A stretch of 64,000 nucleotides of DNA from Oceanibium sediminis (GTDB taxonomy: Bacteria > Pseudomonadota > Alphaproteobacteria > Rhodobacterales > Rhodobacteraceae): positions 54,202-118,201 of the forward strand of contig NZ_QGNX01000009.1 in NCBI RefSeq assembly GCF_003265325.1, written 5' to 3'. Below the pieces are notes generated by a model. It was given only the letters and a program-made list of their open reading frames with translations, ran no database searches and was not told where the DNA came from. Shown one piece after another: positions 1-8,613 of this stretch. The position numbers and the translations under genes were made by a program. Positions within the stretch are counted from its first letter, which is position 1. Every line of letters starts with the position of its first letter.

Positions 1-357
1 GACGGGGTAGACCATGTCGCAGCCGAAAAAGGCGATCAGGCGCGGGTGCAGCCGGTGAAGCGCCCAGTACCCGGCGGTGAAGGCCATCGTGCCGCCGCCG
101 AAGACGAAGCCGCCGAAGGCGTTCTGCGCGGGCACGAAATCGGCCTCGGTCACAAGGGCCTGGCGATCCGTCAGCTTGGCGGGCAGGCGCTCTTTCGGGA
201 AGTCGTGGGGATGGATCGCGTGGCTCCAGTCAGGGCGCACGCGATGGGCGTTGTTGATCGCGACGATGTGCTCGGCATCCCGCAGGTCCCAGTCCCGGCA
301 GCGCGTCACGGTGGGTCCACTGCCCAGGATGACCACGATGGGGCGTGATATGCTCAT
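1..357 (-). CDS. conserved hypothetical protein, N-terminal part (runs off window)
   Basis: Reading the minus strand from the ATG at 357-355 gives 119 codons without a stop, continuing past base 1, so only the N-terminal part is visible. Early residues contain an ILGSGPT turn that could be a nucleotide- or ligand-binding loop, followed by an INNAH segment; near residue 110 there is a FFGCDMVY stretch. The codons have the G+C-rich third positions of the neighbours, which supports a real gene. I do not recognise the family and give no function. Its promoter must lie in the roughly 115 bases between it and the MORN gene terminator. Confidence 0.7.
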   Translation of the reverse strand, partial: MSISRPIVVILGSGPTVTRCRDWDLRDAEHIVAINNAHRVRPDWSHAIHPHDFPKERLPAKLTDRQALVTEADFVPAQNAFGGFVFGGGTMAFTAGYWALHRLHPRLIAFFGCDMVYPV

Positions 358-473
358 GTCGGATTCCGTTGCCGCCTGACACAAAGCCATAGAATAGGGC
401 GTTCGCACCCGTTTCAAGGTGCGGGGCGAAGGGCCGCCAGCACCGCGCGCCGTCACGTGCTGTTTCCAGCACG

Positions 474-498
474 AAAAAGGGCCCCGCTGGGGGCCCTT
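474..498 (-). terminator. rho-independent terminator of the MORN gene
   Basis: GGGCCCC (479-485) pairs with GGGGCCC (490-496) around a four-base loop. On the minus strand the stem is followed by a run of five T, made by the A tract at 474-478. It lies 34 bases past the MORN gene stop in the right orientation. Confidence 0.8.
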
Positions 499-531
499 CG
501 TTTGCCTGTTGGTCTGGACCTTGGCACCGTA

Positions 532-1977
532 TCAGTTCCCGGAGGTTTCGGTCGAATCCTCGGCGGCGGCGGCTTCGGCTTCCTCTTTCGTGGCTTGTTC
601 GCCACGGGCCCAGTAACCGTCGTATTCCTCGCCGCTGGCGTAGACCATCTTGCCCCGGCCCTGCCGTTGCCCCTTGGAGAAGAAGCCTTCGTAGCGGTCC
701 CCGTTGGGATAGGTCGCCACGCCCGTGCCGTCGATCTCTCCGGCTTTCCAGCCGCCGGCGTATTCGAAACCGTCGGTCATGCGGATCGTGCCTTCGCCTT
801 CGCGCTGACCGGCGACGAAAGTGCCTTCGTACACGGTGCCGTCGGCATAGGTCGCGGTGCCGTTCCCGTCGCGTAGCCCGTCCTTCCACTCGCCGGTATA
901 GGTGAACCCGTCCTCGTAGGTCATGGTCCCCATGCCGTGGTTGCGGGCGTTCTTGAACTCACCCTCGTAGACAAGCCCGTTGTCATAGCGCGCGATGCCC
1001 TTGCCCTCGATCACGCCGTTGACCCATTCCCCTTCGTAGGAGGAGCCGTCCGCATAGGTGATCTTGCCGGTGCCATGGGCCACATCGTCCTTGAACTCGC
1101 CGGTGTAGACCGAGCCATCGGGGTAGGTGACGGTGCCAGTGCCTTCGATCCGGCCCTCGACCCACTCGCCCTCGTAGCGGTAGCCGTCGGTGCCTTCGAA
1201 AACGCCGGTGCCGTGGCGCTGGTCGGCCAGGAAGCTGCCGGTGTAGACGTCGCCCGAGGCATAGGTCGCGACGCCTTCGCCCTCACGCTGGCCATTGACC
1301 AGGGTGCCTTCGTACTTGTCGCCGTTGGCTTGCACCAGAACGCCGGTGCCGTTGATCTGCCCGCCAGCCCATTCGCCGGAATAATTCAGCCCGTCTGGCA
1401 TCGTCAGCGTGCCCTGGCCCTCGCGGACGCCCTGCACGATCTGCCCTTCGTAGACCGCGCCGTCGGGATAGGTGATCTTTCCCTCGCCGTCCTTGACGCC
1501 GTTCACCCAGCCGCCCTCGTAGCGGTACCCGTTGGGAGAGGTCATCACCCCGGTGCCGTCGTGCACCGCGTCGGTGAACGTGCCCTCGTAGCGCACGCCG
1601 TTGGCGTAGACGGCGACGCCGGTCCCGTTGATCTTGCCGTCGGCCCATTCACCGACGTAGGTGCCCCCGTCCGAGAACACGATTTCACCCTGACCGGCGG
1701 GTGAGCCGTTGCGGAACTCCCCGGTGTAGACCGAGCCGTTGGGGAAGCGCGCAACGCCATTGCCTTCGATGCGCCCCTCGACCCAGTCGCCCTCGTACTC
1801 ATAGCCGTTGGGCAGGGTGTAGGTGCCCTTGCCGTGCTGCTTGCCGTCCTTGAATTCGCCGGTATAGACGCCGCCGGTATCGTATTGCTTGGTCTGAACG
1901 CCATTGTCCTGGGCCAGCGCCGTGCTGCCCATCAGAGCCGCGAACATGGTTACTGCTGCAAGTTTCTTGATATACAC
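532..1977 (-). CDS. secreted or envelope MORN-repeat protein (19 repeats)
   Basis: 481 aa. The chosen start is GTG at 1977, because GAGGA sits seven bases upstream and the resulting N-terminus (MYIKKLAAV..., ending ALAQ near residue 23) is a good Sec signal peptide; longer readings have no such signal. The mature protein is almost entirely 19 tandem MORN units of 23 residues with the core YxGEW/F-xxG-xxxGxGxxxxxxG, then a short Glu/Ala-rich tail. MORN arrays form flat beta-hairpin ribbons in binding or scaffold proteins; the bacterial role is mostly unknown. The repeat count is high and regular with no enzymatic domain attached, so it is probably a periplasmic or surface structural/binding protein. 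It is a single gene with its own terminator, divergent from nadE. Confidence 0.85.
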   Translation of the reverse strand: MYIKKLAAVTMFAALMGSTALAQDNGVQTKQYDTGGVYTGEFKDGKQHGKGTYTLPNGYEYEGDWVEGRIEGNGVARFPNGSVYTGEFRNGSPAGQGEIVFSDGGTYVGEWADGKINGTGVAVYANGVRYEGTFTDAVHDGTGVMTSPNGYRYEGGWVNGVKDGEGKITYPDGAVYEGQIVQGVREGQGTLTMPDGLNYSGEWAGGQINGTGVLVQANGDKYEGTLVNGQREGEGVATYASGDVYTGSFLADQRHGTGVFEGTDGYRYEGEWVEGRIEGTGTVTYPDGSVYTGEFKDDVAHGTGKITYADGSSYEGEWVNGVIEGKGIARYDNGLVYEGEFKNARNHGMGTMTYEDGFTYTGEWKDGLRDGNGTATYADGTVYEGTFVAGQREGEGTIRMTDGFEYAGGWKAGEIDGTGVATYPNGDRYEGFFSKGQRQGRGKMVYASGEEYDGYWARGEQATKEEAEAAAAEDSTETSGN

Positions 1978-2060
1978 GCCGGTCCTCAACTCTCTATCGC
2001 GCGGTCGGGCCGCATCTTTCCCGTGATCCGGAATTCCGATCCCCGTCACGAAGTCGCGGG

Positions 2061-2089
2061 ATGTTAGGAATTCCGTCTGCTCGTTACAA
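2061..2089 (-). promoter_or_regulatory. candidate sigma70-type promoter for the MORN gene
   Basis: On the minus strand TTGTAA (2089-2084) and TAACAT (2066-2061) are separated by exactly 17 bases, each matching four of six consensus positions. It lies about 85 bases upstream of the chosen GTG start. The assignment rests on sequence only. Confidence 0.35.
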
Positions 2090-2221
2090 CGGTTTTTAAT
2101 CTTGAATGTGACCATGTAGTGGCCGGATCGGTGCGCTTGTGCGGCAGGCGATTTTACCTTGCCCCCCGGCGGTGATGGGATAAGTCTGCGCCCACCTGCA
2201 ACCTGACCGGGAGCCACCACC

Positions 2222-3880
2222 ATGGCAGAGCGTTTTCGCATCACCATAGCCCAGGCGAACCCGACCGTCGGGGACCTGTCCGGGAATGCGGACAAGGCCT
2301 TTGCCGCCTGGCAGGCGGGGCGCGATGCGGGCGCGGGCTTCGTCGCCATGCCCGAGATGTTCGTGACCGGCTACCAGACCCAGGACCTGGTGATGAAACC
2401 CGCCTTCGTTGAGGACGCGCGCAACACGATCGAGGCGCTGGCGACACGGATCACCGACGGCCCCGCGCTGGGCATCGGCGGCCCCCTGTTCGAGGCGGGG
2501 CGGCTCTACAACGCCTATTACGTGCTGCAGGACGGCAAGGTTCAGGGTATCGCGCGCAAGCACGAACTGCCGAACTACGGCGTGTTCGACGAGGAGCGGC
2601 TCTATTCCAGCGGCCCGATCTCGGGGCCGTTCGCGATCGGGCCGATCCGGATCGGCACCCCGATATGCGAGGATGCCTGGCATCCCGATGTATCTGAAAC
2701 CATGGTGGAATCCGGGGCCGAGGTGCTGCTGATCCCGAACGGCTCGCCCTATCGCCGCCACAAGCTTGACGACCGGATGAGCCACATGGTGTCCCGCGTG
2801 GTCGAGAATGACGTGCCGCTGATCTATCTCAACATGGTTGGCGGGCAGGACGACCAGGTGTTCGACGGCGGCTCTTTCGCGCTGAACCGGGGCGGGGCGC
2901 TGGCGATGATGCTGCCGGTCTTTGAAGAGGCGTTGGCCCATGTCGATCTGACCCAAGGGCCCGAGGGCTGGGTGATCGAGCCGGGGCAAAAGGCGGTGCA
3001 TCCTGGCCCGATCGAGCAGGACTACCGCCTGATGGTCGAGGCGGTGCGCGACTATTTCGCCAAGACCGGCTTTTCCAAGGCGCTGCTCGGGCTGTCGGGG
3101 GGCGTGGACAGCGCCATCGTGGCTGCCATTGCTTCGGACGCGCTTGGCCCGAAAAACGTGCGCTGCGTGATGCTGCCATCGCGTTATACCTCGGACCATT
3201 CGCTTGAAGATGCTGGGGAGGCGGCGCGCCTGCTCGGCTGTCGTCTGGATACGATCCCGATCCGCGGTGCCGTGGATGCGGTGGGCGAGGCCCTCGCGCC
3301 GCTGTTCGAGGGCACCACGCCGGATATCGCCGAGGAAAACATCCAGTCGCGCCTGCGCGGTGTGATGCTGATGGCCCTGTCCAACAAGTTCGGCGAAATG
3401 TTGCTGACCACCGGCAACAAGTCCGAGGTGGCGGTGGGCTATTCCACGATCTACGGCGACATGGCGGGCGGCTACAACCCGGTGAAGGACCTCTACAAGA
3501 CGCGGGTCTTCGAAACCTGCCGCTGGCGGAACCAGAACCACCGTGACTGGATGAAGGGCCCCGAAGGCACCGTCGTGCCCGAGCGGATCATCACCAAACC
3601 CCCCAGTGCCGAGCTGCGCGAGGATCAGAAGGACGAGGACAGCCTGCCCCCCTACGAGGTGCTGGACGTGATCCTTGAAATGCTGATCGACGGGGACTGC
3701 TCGGTCGCGGAATGCGTCGAGGCGGGGTTCGACCGCGAGACCGTGAAGCATATCGAGAAGCTGATCTACATCTCGGAATACAAACGCTTCCAGTCCGCGC
3801 CGGGGCCGCGCCTGACGGGGCGCTCGTTCTGGCTGGACCGGCGCTATCCGATTGCGAACCGCTGGCGCGACAACAGCTGA
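2222..3880 (+). CDS. nadE: glutamine-dependent NAD+ synthetase
   Basis: 552 aa. The last step of NAD synthesis: amidation of nicotinate adenine dinucleotide with glutamine as nitrogen donor and ATP hydrolysed to AMP, in the cytoplasm. The N-terminal nitrilase-fold glutaminase domain has the catalytic triad Glu45 (MPEM), Lys113 (ARKHELPNYG) and Cys149 (TPICEDAW). The C-terminal ATP-pyrophosphatase domain has the P-loop SGGVDS near residues 291-296. This two-domain form has the usual length for bacterial glutamine-dependent enzymes, so free ammonia is not needed. The ATG lies just after a GGGAG ribosome site. Single gene, divergent from the MORN gene. Confidence 0.97.
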   Translation: MAERFRITIAQANPTVGDLSGNADKAFAAWQAGRDAGAGFVAMPEMFVTGYQTQDLVMKPAFVEDARNTIEALATRITDGPALGIGGPLFEAGRLYNAYYVLQDGKVQGIARKHELPNYGVFDEERLYSSGPISGPFAIGPIRIGTPICEDAWHPDVSETMVESGAEVLLIPNGSPYRRHKLDDRMSHMVSRVVENDVPLIYLNMVGGQDDQVFDGGSFALNRGGALAMMLPVFEEALAHVDLTQGPEGWVIEPGQKAVHPGPIEQDYRLMVEAVRDYFAKTGFSKALLGLSGGVDSAIVAAIASDALGPKNVRCVMLPSRYTSDHSLEDAGEAARLLGCRLDTIPIRGAVDAVGEALAPLFEGTTPDIAEENIQSRLRGVMLMALSNKFGEMLLTTGNKSEVAVGYSTIYGDMAGGYNPVKDLYKTRVFETCRWRNQNHRDWMKGPEGTVVPERIITKPPSAELREDQKDEDSLPPYEVLDVILEMLIDGDCSVAECVEAGFDRETVKHIEKLIYISEYKRFQSAPGPRLTGRSFWLDRRYPIANRWRDNS

Positions 3881-3994
3881 GGCCGCGCCGGGCGAAGCAG
3901 TAACGGCACCCGGCGATTGCGCCGTGACCTCCCCGCGCGTACGCTTTTGCGCGTGCACCTTATTCCCGGTGCACGTCGCAAAGGGGGGCAAGCC

Positions 3995-4408
3995 ATGCAG
4001 ATCACCGTAGAAGCCGAAGTCGCGGCGCCGATCGACTTGGTCTGGGTGTGCTGGACAACGCCGGAACATATCCTGCAATGGAACGCCGCCTCGGACGACT
4101 GGCACACCACCGAGGCGCAGGTCGATCTGCGCGTGGGCGGCACCTTCCGGTCCCGCATGGAGGCGAAGGATGGCAGCATGGGGTTCGACTTCGAAGGCAC
4201 CTACACCACCGTCCGGCCGCTGACGCTGCTCGAAGCGTCGTTCGGGGGACGCCAGCTCAGCGTTGCGTTTGAACAGGACGGCGATGTCGTGCGGATCCGC
4301 GAGACGTTCGATGCGGAACCCAGCCAGCCAATCGACATGCAGCGCGACGGCTGGCAGGCGATCCTCGACAATTTCGTGCGCCACGTGGCGCAGGTGGCGG
4401 CGGCCTGA
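3995..4408 (+). CDS. SRPBCC/AHSA1-family protein
   Basis: 137 aa from the ATG at 3995, preceded by AAGGGGGG at a good distance; a reading from 3917 would lack a ribosome site. The START-like fold signature is clear: an N-terminal strand with hydrophobic alternation, PxxxVWxxWTTPEHILQW, then GGTFRSRMEAKDG and a C-terminal helix ending NFVRHVAQ. The family (polyketide cyclase/activator of Hsp90 ATPase-like) binds hydrophobic ligands in a deep cavity. No catalytic residues can be assigned. It is 16 bases upstream of the next gene and may be co-transcribed with it. Confidence 0.8.
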   Translation: MQITVEAEVAAPIDLVWVCWTTPEHILQWNAASDDWHTTEAQVDLRVGGTFRSRMEAKDGSMGFDFEGTYTTVRPLTLLEASFGGRQLSVAFEQDGDVVRIRETFDAEPSQPIDMQRDGWQAILDNFVRHVAQVAAA

Positions 4409-4424
4409 GCGAGGCGGCGCGCCG

Positions 4425-5030
4425 ATGGACCAGACGCCCCTGATCGATCGCATCTGCGCCACCCCGGTCAGCATGTCCCTCAGCCCGGCGGCGCGCCCGC
4501 ATGTGGCCGCACTGCTGCGCTACTGGCAAACGCACCACGCCGCGCGCCCGCCGGCGCAACTGGCCTATATCCTCGCCACCGTGCTGGCCGAGGTGGGCCC
4601 CGACATGGCCCCGGTGCGCGAAACCTTCGCCCGTGATGACGCCGAAGCGCGAGCGCGCCTTGCCGAAAAGCCCTATGCGCAGCCCTGCGGCCCTTGCGGT
4701 GAGGCGTACTACGGGCGTGGCTACGTGCAGCTCACCTGGCTGGAGAACTACGCCCGGCAGGGTGACAGGCTTGACCTGCCGCTGGTCGAGACGCCGGACC
4801 TCGCCCTGTTGCCGGAGGTCGCGGTGAGGGTCCTGGTCGAAGGCATGCTCGACGGCGATTTCCACCCCGAGGGCCTTGGCCTTGCCCATTACATCGATGC
4901 GGCGCGGCAGGATTTCATCGGCGCGCGCAACACCGTGAACCTGCAGAACCGCGCCTCGGACATCGCCCGCGACGCCGAAGCTTTCCTGCATGTCCTGCTC
5001 ACGAACGCGGCGGAGACTGGCGGGGATTGA
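4425..5030 (+). CDS. GH19-like lysozyme/chitinase-fold protein
   Basis: 201 aa from the ATG at 4425, 16 bases after the SRPBCC gene. The segment YYGRGYVQLTWLENYARQG matches the hallmark of glycoside hydrolase family 19-type enzymes (GRGxxQLTxxxNY); upstream lie a short helical region and LAYILATVLAEVG, where the family's catalytic Glu usually sits. Such proteins cleave chitin or peptidoglycan and are often phage or autolysin enzymes. No signal peptide is seen, so how it reaches the cell wall is unclear. No other phage genes are nearby, so a domesticated endolysin is possible. Confidence 0.65.
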   Translation: MDQTPLIDRICATPVSMSLSPAARPHVAALLRYWQTHHAARPPAQLAYILATVLAEVGPDMAPVRETFARDDAEARARLAEKPYAQPCGPCGEAYYGRGYVQLTWLENYARQGDRLDLPLVETPDLALLPEVAVRVLVEGMLDGDFHPEGLGLAHYIDAARQDFIGARNTVNLQNRASDIARDAEAFLHVLLTNAAETGGD

Positions 5031-5091
5031 GCCGGGCCCGGGCTTTGCTCCTGCCCGGTTCGCCCTAGTTGTCGCTCAAAGGAGCATAGCC

Positions 5092-5673
5092 ATGGCCGTT
5101 TCCGACTTCGCCAGCGCGCGGGTGCGCCAGATGCCGCTCGGGGTGCAGTTCTTCACCTTCTTCGTGCTGAGCCAGGCGTTGAAATACTGGGCGCTCATGG
5201 CCCCGGCGGGAACCGAGGGGACGAGCCCGCGCAACCTGTCGCTGATCGCCCTGTGCTTCGTGCCCTTCGTGGTCGCGCGCCTGCCGTTCATGATGCCGCT
5301 GTTGCCGCAACTGCTGCTGCGCGATCATGCGAAGGTGGAGCTGCACCCCACGGGGCTGATCTACACCTTCGACGGGGTCAAGCGCCCGCTGTTCGTCGAA
5401 TGGCCCGACCTGGAGGGGATCGAGCGCACGCGCCACGGGCTGGTGCTGCGGGTGCGCAACCGCGCCAACCTGACCGAGGCGATGCCGAAATACCAGGCCG
5501 AGTTCTGGCGCGCGCGAATCTCACGCCCGATCCGGCTGATCCATGTCGGCGCATTCCACCCGGCGGGGGCCGCCGCGCGCTGCCTGACCCGCGCCCGGCA
5601 AGCGGGCGTGACTGTCACCGGGTTCGAGACGGGGGCAGGGGCGCTGGCAAGCGGCGCTGCCCCCGCGCGCTAG
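5092..5673 (+). CDS. hypothetical membrane protein with two TM segments
   Basis: 193 aa. The start at 5092 follows AAAGGAGC by about seven bases; the longer reading from 4990 overlaps the previous gene and has no ribosome site. Two hydrophobic segments (about residues 17-35 and 48-70) precede a soluble C-terminal part with short beta-strand-like stretches (KVELHPTGLIYTF, EWPDLEGIERTRHGLVLR) that resemble a PH-like fold, as in many two-TM proteins. No enzymatic motif. It converges on the metallopeptidase gene with four bases between the two stops. Function unknown. Confidence 0.7.
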   Translation: MAVSDFASARVRQMPLGVQFFTFFVLSQALKYWALMAPAGTEGTSPRNLSLIALCFVPFVVARLPFMMPLLPQLLLRDHAKVELHPTGLIYTFDGVKRPLFVEWPDLEGIERTRHGLVLRVRNRANLTEAMPKYQAEFWRARISRPIRLIHVGAFHPAGAAARCLTRARQAGVTVTGFETGAGALASGAAPAR

Positions 5674-5677
5674 GCGC

Positions 5678-6067
5678 TCATTCCCACCATTGGTCGATGG
5701 CGGCGATATCGGCGTCGGACCAGCCGAAGTGATGGGCGAATTCATGGATCAGCACATGGGTGACCAGTTCCGCCAGCGTCACCTCTTCCCGCTCGATCCA
5801 TTCCTCCAGCAGGGGGCGGCGGAACAGCCAGATCACGTCCGGCTGGCCGGGCATGTCCGACAGCGACTTCTCGGTCAGGGGCACACCTTCGTAAAGGCCG
5901 GTCAGATCGAAAGGGTCCGCGATGCCCATTTCGTCGAGCAGCTCGTCCTCGGGCCAGTCGGCGACCCGGATCACCACCTCCCGCGCGGGGGCGAGGAAGC
6001 CCTCGGGCAGGCTGTCGCGGGCCTGGTCGGCCAACGTCTCGATATCGGCGAGGGTGGGGGGCAGCAT
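5678..6067 (-). CDS. minimal zincin-family metallopeptidase
   Basis: 129 aa. It contains HEFAHHFG near residues 112-119, a zinc-binding HExxH motif followed by HFG, typical of the small DUF1025/zincin_1 metallopeptidase family found across alphaproteobacteria and actinobacteria. An acidic N-terminal half (PEDELLDEMG) precedes it. These proteins have the minimal protease fold; activity of most members is unproven. No signal peptide, so cytoplasmic. The start lies two bases after the stop of the dehydrogenase gene, so the two are probably translated from one mRNA. Confidence 0.85.
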   Translation of the reverse strand: MLPPTLADIETLADQARDSLPEGFLAPAREVVIRVADWPEDELLDEMGIADPFDLTGLYEGVPLTEKSLSDMPGQPDVIWLFRRPLLEEWIEREEVTLAELVTHVLIHEFAHHFGWSDADIAAIDQWWE

Positions 6068-6069
6068 CC

Positions 6070-7011
6070 TCAGTAGCCCCGGGTGCGATCGACCAGCCCG
6101 GCGGGCCGCTCGCCGCGCTCGAAGGCCGCGATTGCGCTGGCGACGGTGCGCGCGATCGCGCGCTCGTCCGACATGCTGGCGACATGGGGGGTCAGAAGGA
6201 CGCGCGGGTGATCCCAGAGCGGGTTGTCCGGCGCGGGCGGCTCGGCGGCCAGCACATCGATGGCCGCCATGGCGGGGCGGCCCGAGGCCAGCGCAGTCAG
6301 CAGGTCCGCCTCCACCAGCTGTTCGCCGCGTCCGAGCTGGATCAGCATCGCGCCCTCCTTCATCTGCGCGAACAGGTTCGCATCCAGCAAGCCGCTCGTC
6401 GCGGGCGTCAGGGGCAGCAGGTTGACCAGCGCGTCCGCGCGCCCCGCCACGGCGCGCAGGCCCTCGGCGCCAGAGCTGACGGTGATGCCGTTCACCTGCC
6501 GCGGGCGGTTCGCCCAGGCGCAGACCTGGTAGCCGAGCGCGCGCAACGTCGTGCTGAGCGTCGAGGCCATGTTGCCGAACCCCAGAAGCCCCACCGTGAA
6601 CTGCTCGGGCGGGGTCATGTTCACCGGGCTCCAGTCCCGCGCAGCGGCGCGCGCCGGGTAGTCCCAGATCCGCCGGTGCCAGCCGGTGATGAAATGCAGC
6701 GCGAAGGCGGCCATCATCCGCGCCTGCCCGTCGTCGACCATCCGCGTGACCTGCACCTGGTCCGGCAACTCCGGGTGGCTCAGGATCCCGTCCACGCCAG
6801 CCGCGCCGGACAGGACCAGTTCCAGGTTCGGGAACGGCGCGAAAGCGCCCGGTCCGGGGCGAAAGGCCAGGGCGTGGCGGATGCGCGCCGGATCGCGCAC
6901 CTCGTCGGGGCGCAGCAGGGTGATTTCGGGGTGCGCGGCAAAGCTGTCCGCGTAGGCTTCCTTCAGATCATACGCCCCGCAAAGACATGCCACGTCCACC
7001 GCCATCGCCAC
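6070..7011 (-). CDS. D-2-hydroxyacid dehydrogenase (glyoxylate/hydroxypyruvate reductase A-like)
   Basis: 313 aa. NAD(P)-dependent reductase of small 2-keto acids. The Rossmann core is visible: VGLLGFGNMAS (residues about 140-150) as the dinucleotide loop, NLLPLTPATSGLLDANLFAQMK, LIQLGRGEQLVEADLL carrying the conserved Arg, the AAIDVLAAEPP turn and the catalytic His in LLTPHVASMSD. The overall pattern matches the GhrA subgroup. The substrate within the glyoxylate/hydroxypyruvate group cannot be fixed from sequence. First gene of a two-gene minus-strand unit with the metallopeptidase; divergent from gltX. Confidence 0.85.
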   Translation of the reverse strand: MAMAVDVACLCGAYDLKEAYADSFAAHPEITLLRPDEVRDPARIRHALAFRPGPGAFAPFPNLELVLSGAAGVDGILSHPELPDQVQVTRMVDDGQARMMAAFALHFITGWHRRIWDYPARAAARDWSPVNMTPPEQFTVGLLGFGNMASTLSTTLRALGYQVCAWANRPRQVNGITVSSGAEGLRAVAGRADALVNLLPLTPATSGLLDANLFAQMKEGAMLIQLGRGEQLVEADLLTALASGRPAMAAIDVLAAEPPAPDNPLWDHPRVLLTPHVASMSDERAIARTVASAIAAFERGERPAGLVDRTRGY

Positions 7012-7128
7012 TTTCCCTTCTCAAACGCCGGTTTTTCGCGCCCCGGCGCGCGTTCTCGGGTTCAGCCCCGCGCAAATCCGCGCTATGGGTCACCTCGCGC
7101 CACATTCCTTACCGGATCGAGTCCCGTC

Positions 7129-8457
7129 ATGACCACCACCCGTTTCGCCCCGTCGCCCACCGGTTACATCCACATCGGCAACCTGCGCGCCGCGCTGTTC
7201 AACTGGCTGATCGCCCGCAAGGCCGGCGGCACCTTCATCCTGCGCATCGACGACACCGATGCCGAGCGGTCCACCCAGGCCTATACCGACGCGATCCGCG
7301 AGGACCTGGAGTGGCTCGGCCTGACCTGGGACCGAGAGGAGCACCAGTCCGCCCGGCTTGACCAGTACAACGCCGTCGCCGATCGGCTGCGCGAGGCGGG
7401 GCGGCTGTACGAAGCCTTCGAGACCCCGACCGAGCTGGACCTGAAGCGCAAGAAGCTGCTGAACATGGGCCGCCCGCCGGTCTATGACCGTGCCGCGCTG
7501 GCGCTGGACGATGCGGAAAAGGACCGGCTGCGCGCCGAGCGCGGCGGCCACTGGCGATTCCTGCTGGACCATGAGCGGATCGCCTGGGACGACATGATCC
7601 TCGGCCCGCTGTCGATCGACGCGGCCAGCGTCTCGGACCCGGTGCTGATCCGCGCCGATGGCCAACTGCTCTATACGCTCGCGTCGGTCTGGGACGACAT
7701 GGACATGGGCGTGACCCACGTGGTGCGCGGCTCGGACCATGTGACCAACACCGCGACGCAGATCCAGATCGTGCACGCGCTGGGCGGCACGGTGCCCGCC
7801 TATGGCCACCACTCGCTGCTGACCGGCCCGCAGGGCGAGGCGCTGTCCAAGCGTCTCGGCACGCTGGCGCTGCGCGACCTGCGCGCGCGCGGGGTCGAGC
7901 CGATGGCGATTCTCAGCCTGATGGCGCGCCTCGGCTCCAGCCAGCCGGTAGAGATCGCCGCGACGCCCGAGGAGTTGATCGAGGGGTTCGACCTGTCCAA
8001 CTTCGGCGCTGCGCCGACCAAGTTCGATCCCGCCGACCTGGACGGGCTGACCGCGCGCGTTGTTCACGCCAAGCCGTTTGCGGCAGTCCGTGGTGCGCTG
8101 GACGACGCGGGGGTCCCGGCGGACAAGGCCGAGGCGTTCTGGGCCGTGATCTCTGAAAACCTCGAAACGATGCGGAACATTCCCGAATGGTGGGCGCTCT
8201 GCCGCGACGGGGCGGAACCGGTGATTGCGCCCGAGGACGCCGAGATGATCGAAACCGCCAAGAGCCTCGCCCCGCCCAAGCCCTGGGACGAGACGACCTG
8301 GGGCACCTGGACCGGCGCGGTGAAAGAGGCGACGGGGCGCAAGGGCAAGTCGCTGTTCATGCCGATGCGCCTTGCGATCACCGGGCGCAGCCGGGGCCCG
8401 GACATGTCCCGGCTCTTGCCGCTGTTGGAAAATGTCCCGCTGATCGAATCCAGGTAA
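7129..8457 (+). CDS. gltX: glutamyl-tRNA synthetase
   Basis: 442 aa, starting at the ATG at 7129 (MTTTRFAPSPTGYIHIGN). Charges tRNA-Glu, or tRNA-Gln in organisms that use the amidotransferase route. The class I signature HIGH appears as YIHIGNLR near residue 15; the KMSKS-equivalent is ALSKRLG near residue 243. The C-terminal anticodon-binding region follows (PEELIEGFDLSNF, then a helical part). Rhodobacteraceae usually carry two GltX paralogs; the LSKRLG rather than KMSKRHG loop suggests this may be the second type, but that needs alignment. The open frame extends far upstream of the ATG, but that part is not a GltX domain. Confidence 0.95.
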   Translation: MTTTRFAPSPTGYIHIGNLRAALFNWLIARKAGGTFILRIDDTDAERSTQAYTDAIREDLEWLGLTWDREEHQSARLDQYNAVADRLREAGRLYEAFETPTELDLKRKKLLNMGRPPVYDRAALALDDAEKDRLRAERGGHWRFLLDHERIAWDDMILGPLSIDAASVSDPVLIRADGQLLYTLASVWDDMDMGVTHVVRGSDHVTNTATQIQIVHALGGTVPAYGHHSLLTGPQGEALSKRLGTLALRDLRARGVEPMAILSLMARLGSSQPVEIAATPEELIEGFDLSNFGAAPTKFDPADLDGLTARVVHAKPFAAVRGALDDAGVPADKAEAFWAVISENLETMRNIPEWWALCRDGAEPVIAPEDAEMIETAKSLAPPKPWDETTWGTWTGAVKEATGRKGKSLFMPMRLAITGRSRGPDMSRLLPLLENVPLIESR

Positions 8458-8613
8458 CGGACGGGTTGCGCGGTGGGGCGCTTTCGGCGCTCCGCCACCG
8501 GGATCTCGCGCTGCTAAAGACCGGGGGCGAGCAGGTCTTCCCGATCCCGGAGCGCGTGACGCTGGACCCTTGTCGCGGCGTCCCTGTCTGGTCGGCGGCG
8601 TCCGGCGTGTTAT

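Noticed and set aside
2096-4474. 792-codon minus-strand frame opposite nadE
   Set aside because: Typical antisense shadow of a G+C-rich gene: His/Arg/Gln-rich with no motif.
6184-7128. Open frame upstream of gltX that would add about 315 residues
   Set aside because: Composition is Arg/Gln-rich and antisense to the dehydrogenase gene; GltX family members start at the chosen ATG.
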